In this document: positions 49,194 to 61,900 of the stretch, piece by piece
Position numbering within the stretch: position 1 is the first letter of the stretch
How the letters are laid out: the number at the start of each line of letters is the position of its first letter
Source: Capsaspora owczarzaki ATCC 30864
Taxonomy: Eukaryota; Opisthokonta; Filasterea
Reading direction: 5' to 3'
DNA length: 62,212 nt
Assembly (NCBI RefSeq): GCF_000151315.2
Contig: NW_011887293.1
Location: 2,514,669 to 2,576,880, forward strand
Made by a program: the position numbers and the translations under genes
The notes under the pieces: generated by a model
The model's database searches: none
What the model saw: the letters and a program-made list of their open reading frames with translations, nothing else
What the model was told of the DNA's origin: nothing

Positions 49194-52100
49194 ATGCAGT
49201 CGATTTCCGCCGCACGCCGACGCACAATGCCATCACTTGGCAGCAGCAATGGCAGCAGTGGAGTCGTTGCACCGCTGGCCGCGAGCGAGGACGCCAGCCA
49301 GCAGCCGCAGCAGCAGCAGTCCGAGCCCGAAGAGCACAACATGCTCGTCCTCGTCCGAACGCGCCCGCTCAACGACCGCGAGCGCCAGACGTCCCAGCGC
49401 GAGATTGTGCGCGTTGTGCCGCCCAACTTGATCTCGTTCGACCCGCCGAGCGACGACGGAGTGCCCGCGTTCTCGACCGGCGCGTATACTTCAACAACCA
49501 ACGGTCCCGCCGCTTCTGCTTCTGCTGCTCCCAATGCGGCTGTGACTGCGGGCTCGGTCGTCATGGGCCGCAAGCCGCGCGATCTGACGTTTCCCTTTGA
49601 TCGCGTGTTTGGACCGCACGCAACGCAGGAGGAGGTGTTTGCGCCGCTGCTTCCGCTGATTTCAAATGTGCTCGACGGGATGAACGCAACGGTTTGTGCA
49701 TACGGTGCAACGTCTGCTGGCAAGACACATACGATGGTCGGAACGGAAGACGCGCCAGGAATCATGATCTTGGCCATTCGCGAGCTCTACCGTCGCGCAG
49801 AACTCGTGGCGAGCGACCGACTGGCCACCATTGCCATCTCGTACCTGGAAGTGTACAATGAAACCATCCGCGATCTCATCCAACCATCTGGTCCACTTGC
49901 ATTGCGCGAGGAGAATGGCACCGTCACCATTGCTGGGCTGTCGGTCCACACGCCGAGCTCGCCCGACGAGCTGTTTGGCATGCTGACCGAGGCGAACGCA
50001 AACCGAACGCAGCATCCGACCGACGCTAACGCCAACTCGAGCCGATCGCATGCCGTGCTGCAGGTGCACGTTCGTCAGAGCAACCGTACCGCATCCATCC
50101 ACGCCGATTTCACCATGGCCAAGCTCACGCTGATTGATTTGGCCGGATCGGAGCGCGCCACCGTCACGACAAACAGCGGCGCTCGTCTGCGCGAGGGAGC
50201 CAACATTAATCGCTCGCTGCTCGCGCTCGGCAACTGCATCAACGCGCTGGTGGAGCGCTCGCGCAGGCGCAGCAACACCACACCCTACATTCCATTCCGA
50301 GACTCCAAGCTGACCCGCCTGCTCAAGGACTCGCTTGGCGGCAACTGCAAGACTGTCATGATTGCCAACGTGTCGCCCGCGCCGCTGTGCATGGAGGACA
50401 CACACAACACACTCGTGTACGCGAGCCGCGCACGCAGCATTAAGAGCACTGTGGTTGCGAACGAGACCAAGGTGGAGTTCCATGTCAGCCGGTATGTCAC
50501 CATCATTGACGATCTCCAGAACGAAGTCGCCGAGCTCAAAGCAAAGCTGCGCGCACAAGAAAGCCGCGCCAATGCTGCTGCCAAAACCGTTGCACAGCCG
50601 CCCTCCGTCACCGTCGCCAGCGGCTATCCGTCGCCGCTGGTCCGTCGACTGGTTTCTCTGGCGGCCACGCAACAGGCTCTCTTGGCTGCGTCCGGACGCA
50701 ACACTGCCGAAAGCGAGTCCTTGTTCTCGCAAGCGATGAGCGAGTGGCAGCACGCCCAGCGCCCAAGCAGCTCTGCCAGCTCTGCCAGCTCTACCAGCTC
50801 TGCCAGCTCGGCATCCACGTTTGAGTCGCCAATCATCACGCGATCCGCAGCTGCAATGCAAGGACTAAAGCGTACCTCACCATCAACCGCAGAGGAGGAT
50901 GCGGCTGCGTCGGTACGTCCGCTGGTGCAACGCTTGCGCGCCACCTTTGAGGAAGCGAGCAACAATTCTACGACCACGACGCCCATCAAGCTTCCCAGCA
51001 CCCTGTCACCGCGAGGCGGACGCGCAGCTTCCCCGTCCCTCATCCTGCAACAGCTCTCCTCAGCCCGAGCTGCCGATGGTACTCCTGCTGTGGCTCGCTA
51101 TGCCCCAGCGTCCGTGCTCGACTCGCTCCGCAAGCAAAAGCCAAGCGAATTTTCTGCCACTCCCGTCAAGGGCGCTTCGCCCAAAATGTCTGGCGCACGC
51201 GCACGTGCACGCGTGTCGTTTGCCCCGCAGGTGATTGAGCACTCCGACCCCAACATGTCGTACATGAGCGACCATGACGACGAGCCCGCGCTGCCTGCCT
51301 TTGCCAACGCCAATGATAGCGTTTGCTGTCGAGGCGTTGGACGAGGGGACAATCCCGGACGACTTTGGCGAGCAGCGACATGTCCACTCATGTCGACTCA
51401 GCTGCTTCCGGCACTCTGGGCGTCAAGATGCTCCCTTCCGTCGCGCATGTCGATGCCCATGTCGACCCCGACTCGTGGCGGCTCGGAACGGCGAGACGCG
51501 AGCTCGTGGCACATTGACAACATCCGGCCTGGCCCAAGCTCGGCCAACTCGGACGTCAGCATGATGGACACCACCTTGGACATGTCACACTTGCAGTCTG
51601 CTGCTGCTGCTGCTGCTACTACCGCTGCCTCGACCACCAATTCTGCTGCGTGGGCTGCCTCGCGCGTGCCCGTGGCTACCGCGACCCCGCGCACCGCTGC
51701 CGCCCTTGCCCGCCGCTCCATTGCCGGCACGGGAATGTTTGACGGCAATGGGTCTGTTCTCGGACCTTCTGGCAAGCCGACCACGCTTGCAAACGGCGGT
51801 GCATCCAGGATTGCCAAGCCGCCAGCACGCACTCTAACGAGCACAGCAGCGGCCGCCGCCGTTCACCAGCCTCAGAGCACTACCATGCAACCTGCCAGCC
51901 GCGTGGCCACGAAGGTGGATTCGCATGGCCCAAGCTCTCCCGTCTTGGCAAACTCCACTGCCAACCGGTTGCCCGGCGCGCAGCGAACGCTCAAGCCAAT
52001 GACCGCAACAGCAGCGCGTAGTGGTTCCTCCATGGTTGCCAGCGCCGTTGCATCCGAATCACGCCGCGCATCTGTCAGCACGTAAGTAGAGCCTTGATGT

Positions 52101-52195
52101 GGCATCTGGATGAAAAACGGTTGTTCGAACAGCGTCTTCTCATTTTTCATCTGTTTGTGTACAGAACAACGGCTACTCGTCGTCCATGGCGATAA
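49194..52195 (+). CDS. Kinesin-8 family motor (KIF18/Kip3-like)
   Basis: Two exons: 49194-52081 and 52165-52195, 972 residues. The motor domain spans about 49-416: VLVRTRPLNDRE, P-loop YGATSAGKTHTM, SYLEVYNETIRDL, NRTQHPTDANANSSRSH (switch I), LIDLAGSER (switch II), REGANINRSLLALGNCI, TRLLKDSLGGNCKT. The NRTQHPTD block and the post-motor stretch (YASRARSIKS, VSRYVTIIDDLQNEV) point to kinesin-8, plus-end motors that trim microtubules in mitosis and control spindle length. The rest is Ser/Ala-rich with short coils. The donor GTAAGT at 52082 contains an in-frame TAA, so unspliced transcripts stop at 52085 while splicing adds a basic TTTATRRPWR end. Start: ATG 49194, or 49227 if shorter. The frame in 51318-51510 looks odd and may reflect a pair of frame changes. 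Confidence 0.9.
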
Positions 52196-52481
52196 TTATT
52201 CACCTATTTTAAACAAGCGTGGACATGTTCAGGATGCTGGGGGAGGGTGAAGAGAGAGAGAAGGGAGATTTCGTATTATTGGTGTTCGAGCGTTGAAACA
52301 CGAGGGTGATGTCGGGTTGCGGGCTTCCCTCAGTGTTGAGTTGAAACTCTCGAGTTACTTGGATAAATGGTTGACATTGTTACATATATAAGCTGTTATG
52401 TTGTTCGAATACAAAAAAACAAAAAACAAAACTTGAATCAATCTGGCAAGCAAAGCGTACACAACGGCTCATCCTTGAAAC

Positions 52482-54336
52482 TCAGAGATGAGATGAAATG
52501 AGATTGTAGGTTACGAGCGTAACACAAACAACGCACCAGGTGGCAATAAAGATCATCCATCGGATCGAGCCAAAGGGCGACAGGTGGGGATGGCTTTTCA
52601 GAGAACCAAACTCGCGGGCAATGCGCTTGCGGCTAAAGTACACGAGCGAAGCCGGAATGATGACTTGCACACCCAGGCCGGCATACGACCCAGTAACGTT
52701 AACGAGGACACTCACGTCGTCGGTGCCCAGCGCGACCAGGACGGGAGGGATGATGGCGACCAACGGGAAGACTGCCTTTTCAATCCAAGGAGCGTAAGGC
52801 TGGCCATCCTCACGTTCGAACAGCGTCCGCAGGTTATTGCGAAGCGTGATGGTGATGACGGGGAAGCTGGTGCTCAAGGTGAAGACGGGGAAGAGTTGCA
52901 AAAAGTACTTGAAAAAGGTAATGCTATAGTCGTTAAAGTTGAGCGAGTAGACGTCCTTGATGTCGCTGTGATGGTAGCGGAAGCTGGCCGAGTAGCACAG
53001 CATGAGATAGAAGGCCAACACAACGGTAAAGTCAAACACAAACAGCGGGATGAGGCGGCGCTTGTTGCGGATGGGCGTGACGAGCGAAGGCAGCGAATGG
53101 TGGCACATGAAGGAATAGATGGAGACGCCAAACATGGCGGGCACGGCCGTGATGTCATATCGGTCGAGGACCTCCGAGGCGGGCGGCAGGTTTGGCGTCG
53201 AGCTGTCGTTGACTTGGACGAGGCCGATGATGATCATGGAAAGGAGCGAAAAGTATCGGATGAACGAGGTGGCCAGCTGCAGGTACTTTGTCTTTTGGAC
53301 GTTCGTGAAGGCGAACGGCAACATGCAGGCAAAGAAGATGGCCACAAAGAAGCGGTAGAGCGAGTCCGAGTTGAACGGGCCAAAGCAGTCCCACGTGTCG
53401 GGAGCCACCCAGGTGCCGTTCACTGGCGCAGTTCCGTTGGTGGGCTGCGGGCATGCGACCTTGCCCAGCGACTTTGGTACGGCGGCAGCATAGATGGCCA
53501 AATCGCCGTACAGGTACACTGCAATGCAAAAGTAAAAGAGGCGCACTCCGTTCTTTGAAAAGAACATGCGTGCCATCAGGCCCATCTCGGTGCGCTGTGT
53601 GATTTGGAAGGTTTGTTCCGACGCTTCGACGGCGTCTGTCAGAAGCAGAGGATGACGAGGACGGAGCAGAAAGAACAAAAGAGTCAAATGAAGACAAAAC
53701 CATAGCAGTGATTTGCATGCGCCTTGTTCCAACAATGACATCCAGCATCATCATGATGCTGATGACGGTCTGGCACTTACTGGTTGCGTCCGAGAATCCT
53801 GCTGGCAAGAGCGAGCGCCGTGTCGGCTCGTGCGGATGCAACGCGCCTTTGCCTTCGACCGAGAGGATGCCGTTCGCCGAGGACATGACTTCAACCATGT
53901 ATGTGATTGTAATGAAACTGCCAAAAGTCCATGATTCAGACGAGGTGAGTTGCGTTGGGGTTTTACTGTGGTGCTTCATGGAGCGACGTGACTTTTTGTC
54001 GGCGTTTTGGCCACTGCTTTTGCGCACTCGCATCCCCCTGCGTAGCCAGCACCCGACCTGGACGCCAGATCGACCTTCGCCACATTCATCAGAGCCCCCT
54101 CCCCTCGTTATACTCCATCGCGTGGTGGTGGTGGTGGTGGTGGTTTGGTCTGGCATGTTCGCACACGCTCACCTCATCGCCGCCATGAAGGCGAGCACGA
54201 GGGTCCCGAACAGCAGTCCCGTCTCGGCAAAGGCCTGCGGGATGGACAGCGAGCCAGCACCGACAATCAAGTTGAAGATGAACAGGCTGCCCAGCGGAAG
54301 GCCGTACGTGTTGCCCACGTTCTTGGCGTCGTCCAT
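52482..54336 (-). CDS. TMEM104: TMEM104-family membrane transporter
   Basis: Three exons in phase: 54336-54173, 53917-53781 and 53635-52482; 484 residues against 496 in human TMEM104. Matching blocks: LFIFNLIVGAGSLSIPQAF, MSFITITYMVEVMSSAN, FFSKNGVRLFYFCI, VYLYGDLAIYAAAVPKSL, NVQKTKYLQ, VSIYSFMCHHSLPSLVTP, FPVFTLSTSFPVI, LRNNLRTLFERE, PPVLVALGT and GSYAGLGVQ. About eleven hydrophobic segments fit the amino-acid/auxin permease (SLC32/36/38-like) fold to which TMEM104 belongs. N-glycosylation-type sites lie in the loop after AVPKSL (NGT twice). Substrate and membrane are unknown for the family; amino-acid transport at lysosome-like membranes is an inference. It is divergent from the SPX phosphate transporter across 554 bp. 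Confidence 0.95.
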
Positions 54337-54890
54337 ATCTGTGCGCTGGAACGAAAGAGAGAAAAAAAAAACTGAGACTGCTGAGAAAGCTGAGAAAACT
54401 GAGAAATTGGGAATTATCTGAGGAATGGAAAATGTCGAGCGAAGGGGTTTATTCCGACCATCACTTGGTTACTGAGTGAGCATGAACGCGATTCGTAGAG
54501 TGCAACGCGAGTGAAATTTGCAAATCTCAATCCATTGGCGCGGCTTCGACGACCAGCAATCGGGTCGATATCGCGAGAGTGACTGACTGATGAGATTGAC
54601 TGGTGCGACAGGATGACTCGGCAGCATGTGACTGGTGCAAACGTGGCAGCAAAATTTCCCCAAATACAAAATCCCATACAAAATCCGTTGGTCGCCTTCT
54701 TCCCATTCCGTCGCTTCGCTTCGCTTTCGCTCAACCCAGCCAGCCACACAAGCAAAAGGCAGTGTGTGCTCCAGTATTCATCCAAAATGATGTAAAACTG
54801 CGCTTCACATTGTGCCAATTGAGCTTTGTTCGCTTGATTCTGATTCTGATTCACTCAGTCCTGTTTAAATTCCCTTCAACTCAGAATCAG
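54337..54890. promoter_or_regulatory. Divergent promoter region TMEM104 / SPX transporter
   Basis: A 554-bp head-to-head space between two transporter genes. It contains GAGACTGCTGAGAAAGCTGAG-type short repeats near 54370-54405 and no coding frame. No known nutrient-response element could be recognised by eye. Confidence 0.5.
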
Positions 54891-57800
54891 ATGAAGCTGC
54901 GCAAGTTGCTTCAGACCAAGGCGTACGAGCCATGGCGCGAAAAGTACGCGTCGTATCACAAAGTCAGTCACACACTCATCCCGGTCTAAAATGAGACCAA
55001 GAAGAAGCGTTGGCAAGAGTTGTATTGGAACACACTTGCTTATTGAGACAGTAGTGGGTGGCCGGGGGGGGGGGAAGGATAGGATTGTGTGTGTGGGGGG
55101 GGGAAAATGGGGAAAACTGGAGCACGAGTTAGAGTGAATGTGACACGCTCTGCGCTTTGGCAGGTGGAAGAGGGAGGCTGGAAGAGGGTTGAAGTGAAAG
55201 GGGGGGGGGGAAGACGAGGAGGAGTTTTGGAGGGATGGAGAGGGCAGTGGGGGACGAGCGGAGGGAGAGGGAGAGGGAATGAGGGAGAGTGGGCGACGAA
55301 GCGACAGTGAATACAACAAGGTGGATACTGATCGACGGATAGTGAGAACGAGTGTGAGTGAATATGTGAGAGAGAACGTGAGAGGAGAGGAAGAGGAAGA
55401 GGAAGAGGAAGGCTAGCATGCTGGGATTCTCAGAACATTTGCATCTGAGATTTTGCCTGACTGTCTGTCCGCTTGCTTTATTTGCTGTTTTACTTGGCAC
55501 AGCTCAAACGAACGCTCGCAAGGCTCAAGGTCGAACTGCACGACGCCGTCGAGGCCTACTTTGCCAACGCGGACAAGACGGAGGATGACTTGACGACGAC
55601 GAGCAACTCAAAGTACTCTGACGCAGAGTCTGCATCGTCATCCTCAGACCTCGTCGGCAGAGATGTGCGCGACGACACCATTGCCATGACCAGCGTGCAA
55701 TCCGACCAGCGCGCCTCGACGACTGCGCCCAAACGCCGGTTTGGCCAACTCAAGCGTCTCAACCCACGGCTACTCCTCGCTCGATATCACTTGCCAAAGG
55801 AAGCGACCTTGCTCGAAGAAGAGCCGGATTTCGCGCCCGAGCTCATCCAAGCGGGTTAGTCTAAGAGATGAGCCATCTATTTTCGCTGGAACCATTTTGA
55901 ATTGAGGAGGATTTTGACTCTGATTTTGGTCAACAACAACAACAGACAACCTTCCGCTGATGCAGATTGCTCAAGCGACCGAGAAGGACGTAGTCGCTAT
56001 TCTCGAGGTGAAAATCCGTTCCCCCCATGCGTTTGTTGGAGCTTCACTTCTCTCCAAAAAGCTCACTCGTCTTCTTTCACGAATCCTACAGAGCGACGTC
56101 AAAAAAGTCAACGATTTCTTCAAACTCAAGCTGACTGGAATCAATCAAGAAATGCTCCGCATTCGACAGTTGTGCAAAGCCTCAAATCCATCATCAGCAG
56201 CAGCAGCAGTTGGTTTGGCCACATCTGCCGCTGCTGACGACACGCCCGACGACTTTGCACTGTCTCAGTCGCGCTCAAACCGCTCTTACGCGACCTTTTC
56301 TGCAGGAGGAGGCGCACGCACGCTGCCCGAGCAGCCACTGTCTGATTCGGTCGACGACGGACTTCGGGCGGCCAGCAGCCAACAGACTGCCGATCTCATC
56401 ATTGCGCTCTATCGCGACGTTCTGCGCCTTCGCGGATTTGCGTCGCTCAACGTGCAGATTTTGCAAAAGATGGCCCAAAAGCTCGACACGATCACTCGCA
56501 AAGCGACCTACGGCGCGTTTGCGCAGCGACTGGCCGCCACCGATTTTGCCAGCTTTGACACGGCCCCACAGTTGATGGGCGAGCTGGAGCGGCTTTACAA
56601 AGCCACGCCCGGCATTGCATTGTCCTCTCTTCTCCTCAAGGAGCTTGGCAACGACCAGCTCTACCTCGAGCAGTCGAACGACCTGCGTCTGATTGTGCAC
56701 GAGCTGGACAAGCAAGACCAAGCGGCATTGGCGCACTCAAAGCGACCATGGAAGCTGCATTGGATTGGCATCGGACTGCTCGTCGGCCTCATTCTCTTTT
56801 TCGTTCCCATCCTGGACGACAATCCGCCGGCGCATCGTTGTTTGGCTCTTCTGGCCACAATCACCATCTTCTGGGTGTCAGAAGCCATCCCCTTCTTTGT
56901 GACTGCGCTTGCCATCCCTCCAATCGTTGTGCTACTTGAAATTCTGAACGACACTGTCGTCACCGGCGACCCTTGCATCGCGAACAACACAACCGAAACT
57001 GTTTCCATTCTCTCTGCCGATGCCGCTGCCAGCCGTGTCTTTTCCTACATGTTTGATCATACCTCTGCTTTGATTCTTGGCGGTAAGCGTGCGGACGCGA
57101 AAACAGAACAACAAACAAAAAAACAAAAGAAACAGAACCAAAAAAAAAAAAAAACCTTGTGACAAACGCTAACTCTTGACTCGTGCTCTCTTCTCTGTAG
57201 GCTTTTGCATTTCTGCTGCATTCAGCAAGTACGAGTACGAGCTTTGGGTGGCCGCCTTCATCCAGAGACATGTGGGCCACAAGCCAAAGCTGTTCTTGCT
57301 CTGCTTCATGTTTCTCGGCCTGTTCCTGTCCTTGCTCATTGGCAACGTTGCGGCTCCCATCTTGTGCTCGGGCATCATGCTACCAATCATCCGTGATCTG
57401 GAGCTCGGCTCGCCCTATGCGCGGGCCATGGTGCTTGGTCTTGCGTTTGCCTGCAACATTGGCGGCATGCTGACCCCCATCTCCTCTCCTCAAAATGCCG
57501 TTGTTGTGAGCATCTACAATATCGACTTTGATGCCTGGGTGGAGGTATGTTGGCACATGCTAAAACCGTTTCGGATGGATTTGTTGGTTTTGTATTTTGT
57601 GTTTTGGGCTTGACTGATTTTGCTACGCCTTTCCGCTCGCTTTTGGCATGCAGATGTCCTTCCCATTCTGTCTTATTGCTACCATCATTGCATGGGCATT
57701 CTTGGTGCTCGCCCTGCGTCCCAACGATGTCACCTCCATTCCACGCCTGGTCTGGGAGCGAAAACCGCTGAAAATCGACTCCATCCTCGTTCTGGTGATT

Positions 57801-58651
57801 TCCTTCGCGACAATCATCCTCTGGTCGACGCTCACCGTGTCCAAGCCATTCTTTGGAGACATGGGTGTGATTGCATTCCTCCCCGTGGTCGTCTTTTTCG
57901 CGACGGGCATCTTGGACAAGCACGACTTTAACTCGTTCCAGTGGAATTTGATCTTCCTCATCGGAGGCGGCGCCGCCCTCGGCCAGGCCGTCAAGAACTC
58001 CCAGCTTCTTCACATTGTTGCTGACGCGATTGAACCCAGTCTGGAGGTGAGGCCTAGTTAGTTGGAACTTGTGTCCGTCAATAGCTGGTGATTCTGAATT
58101 GTTTTTTTGTTCTTTTGCCGTTTGCCAGGGCCACAACTTGTGGGTCACCTTCCTTGCCATCTGCGCCTTGGTGCTGATTATTTCGTCGTTCATTTCGCAC
58201 ACGGTTGCAGCAATCATTTTGATGCCTGTGATTGTTGAGATTGCCAAGGTGAGCTGTTTTTGTTTTTGCATTTCGTGGCCTGTTTTCTTCCTTTCGATCG
58301 TCAAATGTCACTGACCTGTGCGATCGTTCCTTTTTCAAACAGGGTCTGGGGCATGTGCCTGTGCTCGTGATGGGTGCTGCCTTGATGGATTCGGCGTCCA
58401 TGGCGCTGCCAATGACATCCTTCCCCAACGTGGTAATGATGCGTGAACCAGCCGAACTGTGCCTGCCCCGCCGTTGAACCCATTGCTCACCTTGACCCAT
58501 GCAACAGAACGCTCTGCTGACTCAAGACGACTTTGAGCGCCCCTACATCAAGCCAATTGACTTTTTGAAATACGGCGGTCCGATGTCCATCTTGCTTTTG
58601 GTGCTCATGGTATCCTTCGGTTACCTCATTCTGTGGCTGCAGTACGTGTAG
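54891..58651 (+). CDS. SPX-domain phosphate transporter, SLC13 type (Pho87/90/91-like)
   Basis: Nine exons in phase: 54891-54962, 55503-55854, 55946-56007, 56092-57082, 57201-57544, 57654-58046, 58129-58248, 58343-58432 and 58508-58651; 855 residues, close to yeast Pho90/Pho91 (about 880-890). The SPX domain starts MKLRKLLQTKAYEPWREKY and has the basic YHKLKRTLARLK helix; its later helices read DVKKVNDFFKLKL and FASLNVQILQKMAQKLD. SPX domains sense inositol pyrophosphates. The membrane part has about eleven hydrophobic segments with NVAAPILCSGIMLP, NIGGMLTPISSPQN, LIFLIGGGAALGQA and SFISHTVAAIILMP, the two SLC13-type substrate loops. It should move phosphate across the plasma or vacuolar membrane and be gated by SPX. 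A Ser/Asp-rich insert interrupts SPX, as in yeast. Confidence 0.94.
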
Positions 58652-58948
58652 CATTATTCCATGCTCAGACTGCGGCATGTCTTGCGAGTATTTGTCGTAG
58701 TCTTAGTGGCTACTTGTTTGTTTGCTGTTGTTTTCGTTTTTTTAGTTTTTGATGTAAGCCTGTACTCTATTATTACAACCGTTCTCTTCTGTCCTGCGCC
58801 AGTCTTGTTTTTTTCTCAAACCCGAGTCTTTTTTGTTTTCTGAGCATTTTCGGACACTTTGCTGTCGTAGCACACTCGGGCGGGAGTGAGTGCGAGTGAG
58901 TTGGTGGCCTCCCATTCTCAACTCCCACACACACACACACAAAGTCCA
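58652..58948. other. Intergenic, SPX transporter to last gene
   Basis: A 297-bp plus-strand spacer with T-rich DNA and a CA microsatellite (about 58924-58940) just before the next ATG. No gene is seen. Confidence 0.5.
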
Positions 58949-61900
58949 ATGCAAGCGCTGCGGCCGCTCGCTCCAGACAGCTCCAGTCTGGCTGCCGAGC
59001 ATCAGCATCAGCAACATCAGCAACAGCATCAGACCGAACCAGCCGCAGTGGTCGCAGTGGTCGCCGTCGTGGAGGAGCAACCAGAACCAGCGTTTGAACC
59101 AGCGTTAGAACCAGCAGCACATCCGACGCCAGCAGCAGCAGCAGCAGCAGCAGATGGGCTGTCTGACGTTGCTGGCAGCAGTGTGTTTGCGCAGCAGCAG
59201 CAGCAACAGCAGCCTGTGACTGTGACTGAAGCTGTGACTGAGGCTGTGACTGCGAATGCTTCAGCTGACTCGCTGGCGGCTGACCCAGTCGCAGTGCTCA
59301 CTCCGACCGACGAGGACGGGGGCGCATCCACTATTGCCACTGCCACTGCCACTGAACCTGTTGTGCCTGTTGTGGCTGTTGTGGCTGTTGTGCCTGTTGC
59401 TGCTGAGGCTGCTGTGCCTGTTGCCGGTGCTGGGATTCCGCTGAGCCGCTTCTTTAGCAGCCACAAGCGAAGCAGCAGCCAGGGCGACATTGCTGCACTG
59501 GACTCGAGCGCTGCCGCCACAACCACCTCCACCAACACTGCGGGCGTGGCTGCGTCTGCTAGGAGCAGTAGCATCAGCAGCAGTAGTGGCGCGGGCAGCC
59601 AGGTCGCGCTGCTGCGACGGTCGGCGCTCGTCCAGTCATCGCGCTCAGCGACGCAGATGGCGCCACTCACCGCTCTGCCTGCGCTCGTCCCGTTCGGCAC
59701 GCTGGCAATGATGCCGCGCGCGTCAAGTCCGGCAGCGTTGGCAACGGGACAACAACCAGGCCTGGCGTCGTTGTCCAGCAGCAATGCCGCCTCTGAGCTG
59801 GCCCCGCCTCCTCCTCCTGCCTCGGGTAGCGCATCACCCTCCTCCTCTTCTGCTGCTGCTGCTGCTGCGGCGGCGGCGGCGACTGCTTCATCAATATCAC
59901 CGTCAGCCTCCTCCTCATCAGGATCGCTCGCATCGTCAATCGTCTCATCAAAGCGATCGTTCAGGCTGAAAAAGAAACAGGGAACGTCGACGCCATCGAG
60001 CTTTTCGGCCGCAACAGGTCGATCAGCCCTCACCAAATCGGAATCCGCTCACCAGCTCAGCGCACTCAGCGCGATGGATTCGGCCAGCTCTCCGTCGACG
60101 TCCATGTTCTCTTCGACCTTCCAGCGTTCTGGCGTGGTGCCCCCGCATAGTCCGGCTGCCACATCCAGCACCAGCTTCTTCCCCATCGCAGCACGCCCGT
60201 TTGCAGCCACAGTCCCTGCTCAACACGAGCCAGCGCCACTCGGAACGCTGCTCAAAGTGCGGCTCTTGTCTGGCGATGTGTCCCGCGTACAAGGTTTGAG
60301 AATGGCTTTTTTTTTTTCGTTTGTTTGTTTCTGCTTGCTGAATTGTTTGTTTTGCTGATTCTACGTGTTGCCTATAGTGGCACCAGAGACGACCATGTAC
60401 GAAGTACTGTCGTACATTTGCCGGAAGAGGTTTCTTGATATTGGAACACACCGCCTGTTGCAAACGGATGTTCAAGCCGACAACGCAACCGTCGAGATTG
60501 AGCTTGACAAGCGTTTCGCCGATTTAAAAGTCAAAGAGGTTCGCTGCGAGCCAGGTGAGTCACCCTTTCTGCTTTGTCGTTGGTCGTTGGTCTGGTTGAT
60601 GCAGAGCCACCAATCACTCGTCTCCTTTGTTTGTTTTGGTTTTTTCCCCGTTGACTTTTTTTTTTTTTGCTTCTGGGACAGTTTCGCGAAAAATTATCGC
60701 TCGACGGACGGAAAACTATCGCAACGACTTTGAGGCTGTCGAATCGATCGTCATCAATCACCAAATACATTTAAACAACCTGCTCAAGAGCGCCGAGGGA
60801 CACTACTCGCCACCCGAAAGTCTTGACAAGGTTGGTTTCAGCTCTTGGCATTTTGCAGTATTTCGTCGTCGTGTTGTAGCATGACCTTTCGGCTCACTCG
60901 TCTTTCGCAATGCCATCCACCCAGGAAATTACACACACAAGAAAACTGATCGATATGATGACAGCCCAGAAGAAACGATTGGTCAGTTTGCTCATGTACA
61001 GTAACATGTGCTCATCCCCAAGCATAGGTAAGGGACTGCTCTGCTGCCTTCATGGGGTGGGTTTGATTGAATTCATTTTGCCACATTTTTTTTTTTTTTT
61101 TGTGTGTGTGTGTGTGTGTGTTCGTTGGTCGTTTGTTTGTTTGTTGGTTTCTGCGCCACAGTGCGACCAGCTCGCTTGTTGATATTCGATCAAAACGAAC
61201 CATCGAGCATGAACACTTCAACAGACAGCTTGCCGCAGCTAAATTCAAACGGCAGCGAGGCGACATCGAGAACGACTTCGCCGCAGCCGGGAGGAGCAGC
61301 CTCTCCGCAGCTCGCCTCTAGCCGTCATGGGAGTGGCTCGTCGTCTGGCACAGCTCCCCAGACCATCCCTGCTCGCAAGTCCTCCGTCTTTTCACTGTTT
61401 ACCTCGTCCGGGGGCGGCGGCGATCGCACCTCAGCCTCATCGACGCCATCTGGCGAGTTCTCCTTGCCGCACGCCAGCGGGAGCGCGGGCAGTCAATACG
61501 GAGCCTCGCTCCGCCCATCTGCTGCTACTGCTACGGATTCGGATAGCAACAACAGCAGCATGAGCAACAGCACCAACCAGCTGAATGAGATTGCAGCGTC
61601 GCCGCCAGGGTCGCAAGGAGCGTCGTTTTCTCCGCCTTCACTCTCTGTCTCTCCCTCCTCCTCGTCTCTCAGTTCCGGCGCATCACTCAACACTGCATAC
61701 AAGCGTTCTCTGCGAAAGCGCACACCTTCCGGCCGGCCTCATCTTGGAGTGGATGCCGAGACGCTCGAGCAGTACGAGCAACATTCGCTCGCTGCCAAAC
61801 GCGCCAACCTGGCTTCAGGCGACTCGACCTCCTCCCTTATCTCGCTTGGTGGGACAGAGCTGTCGGTTATTGTACCACCCACGCCGAATCGCCTCGGAAC

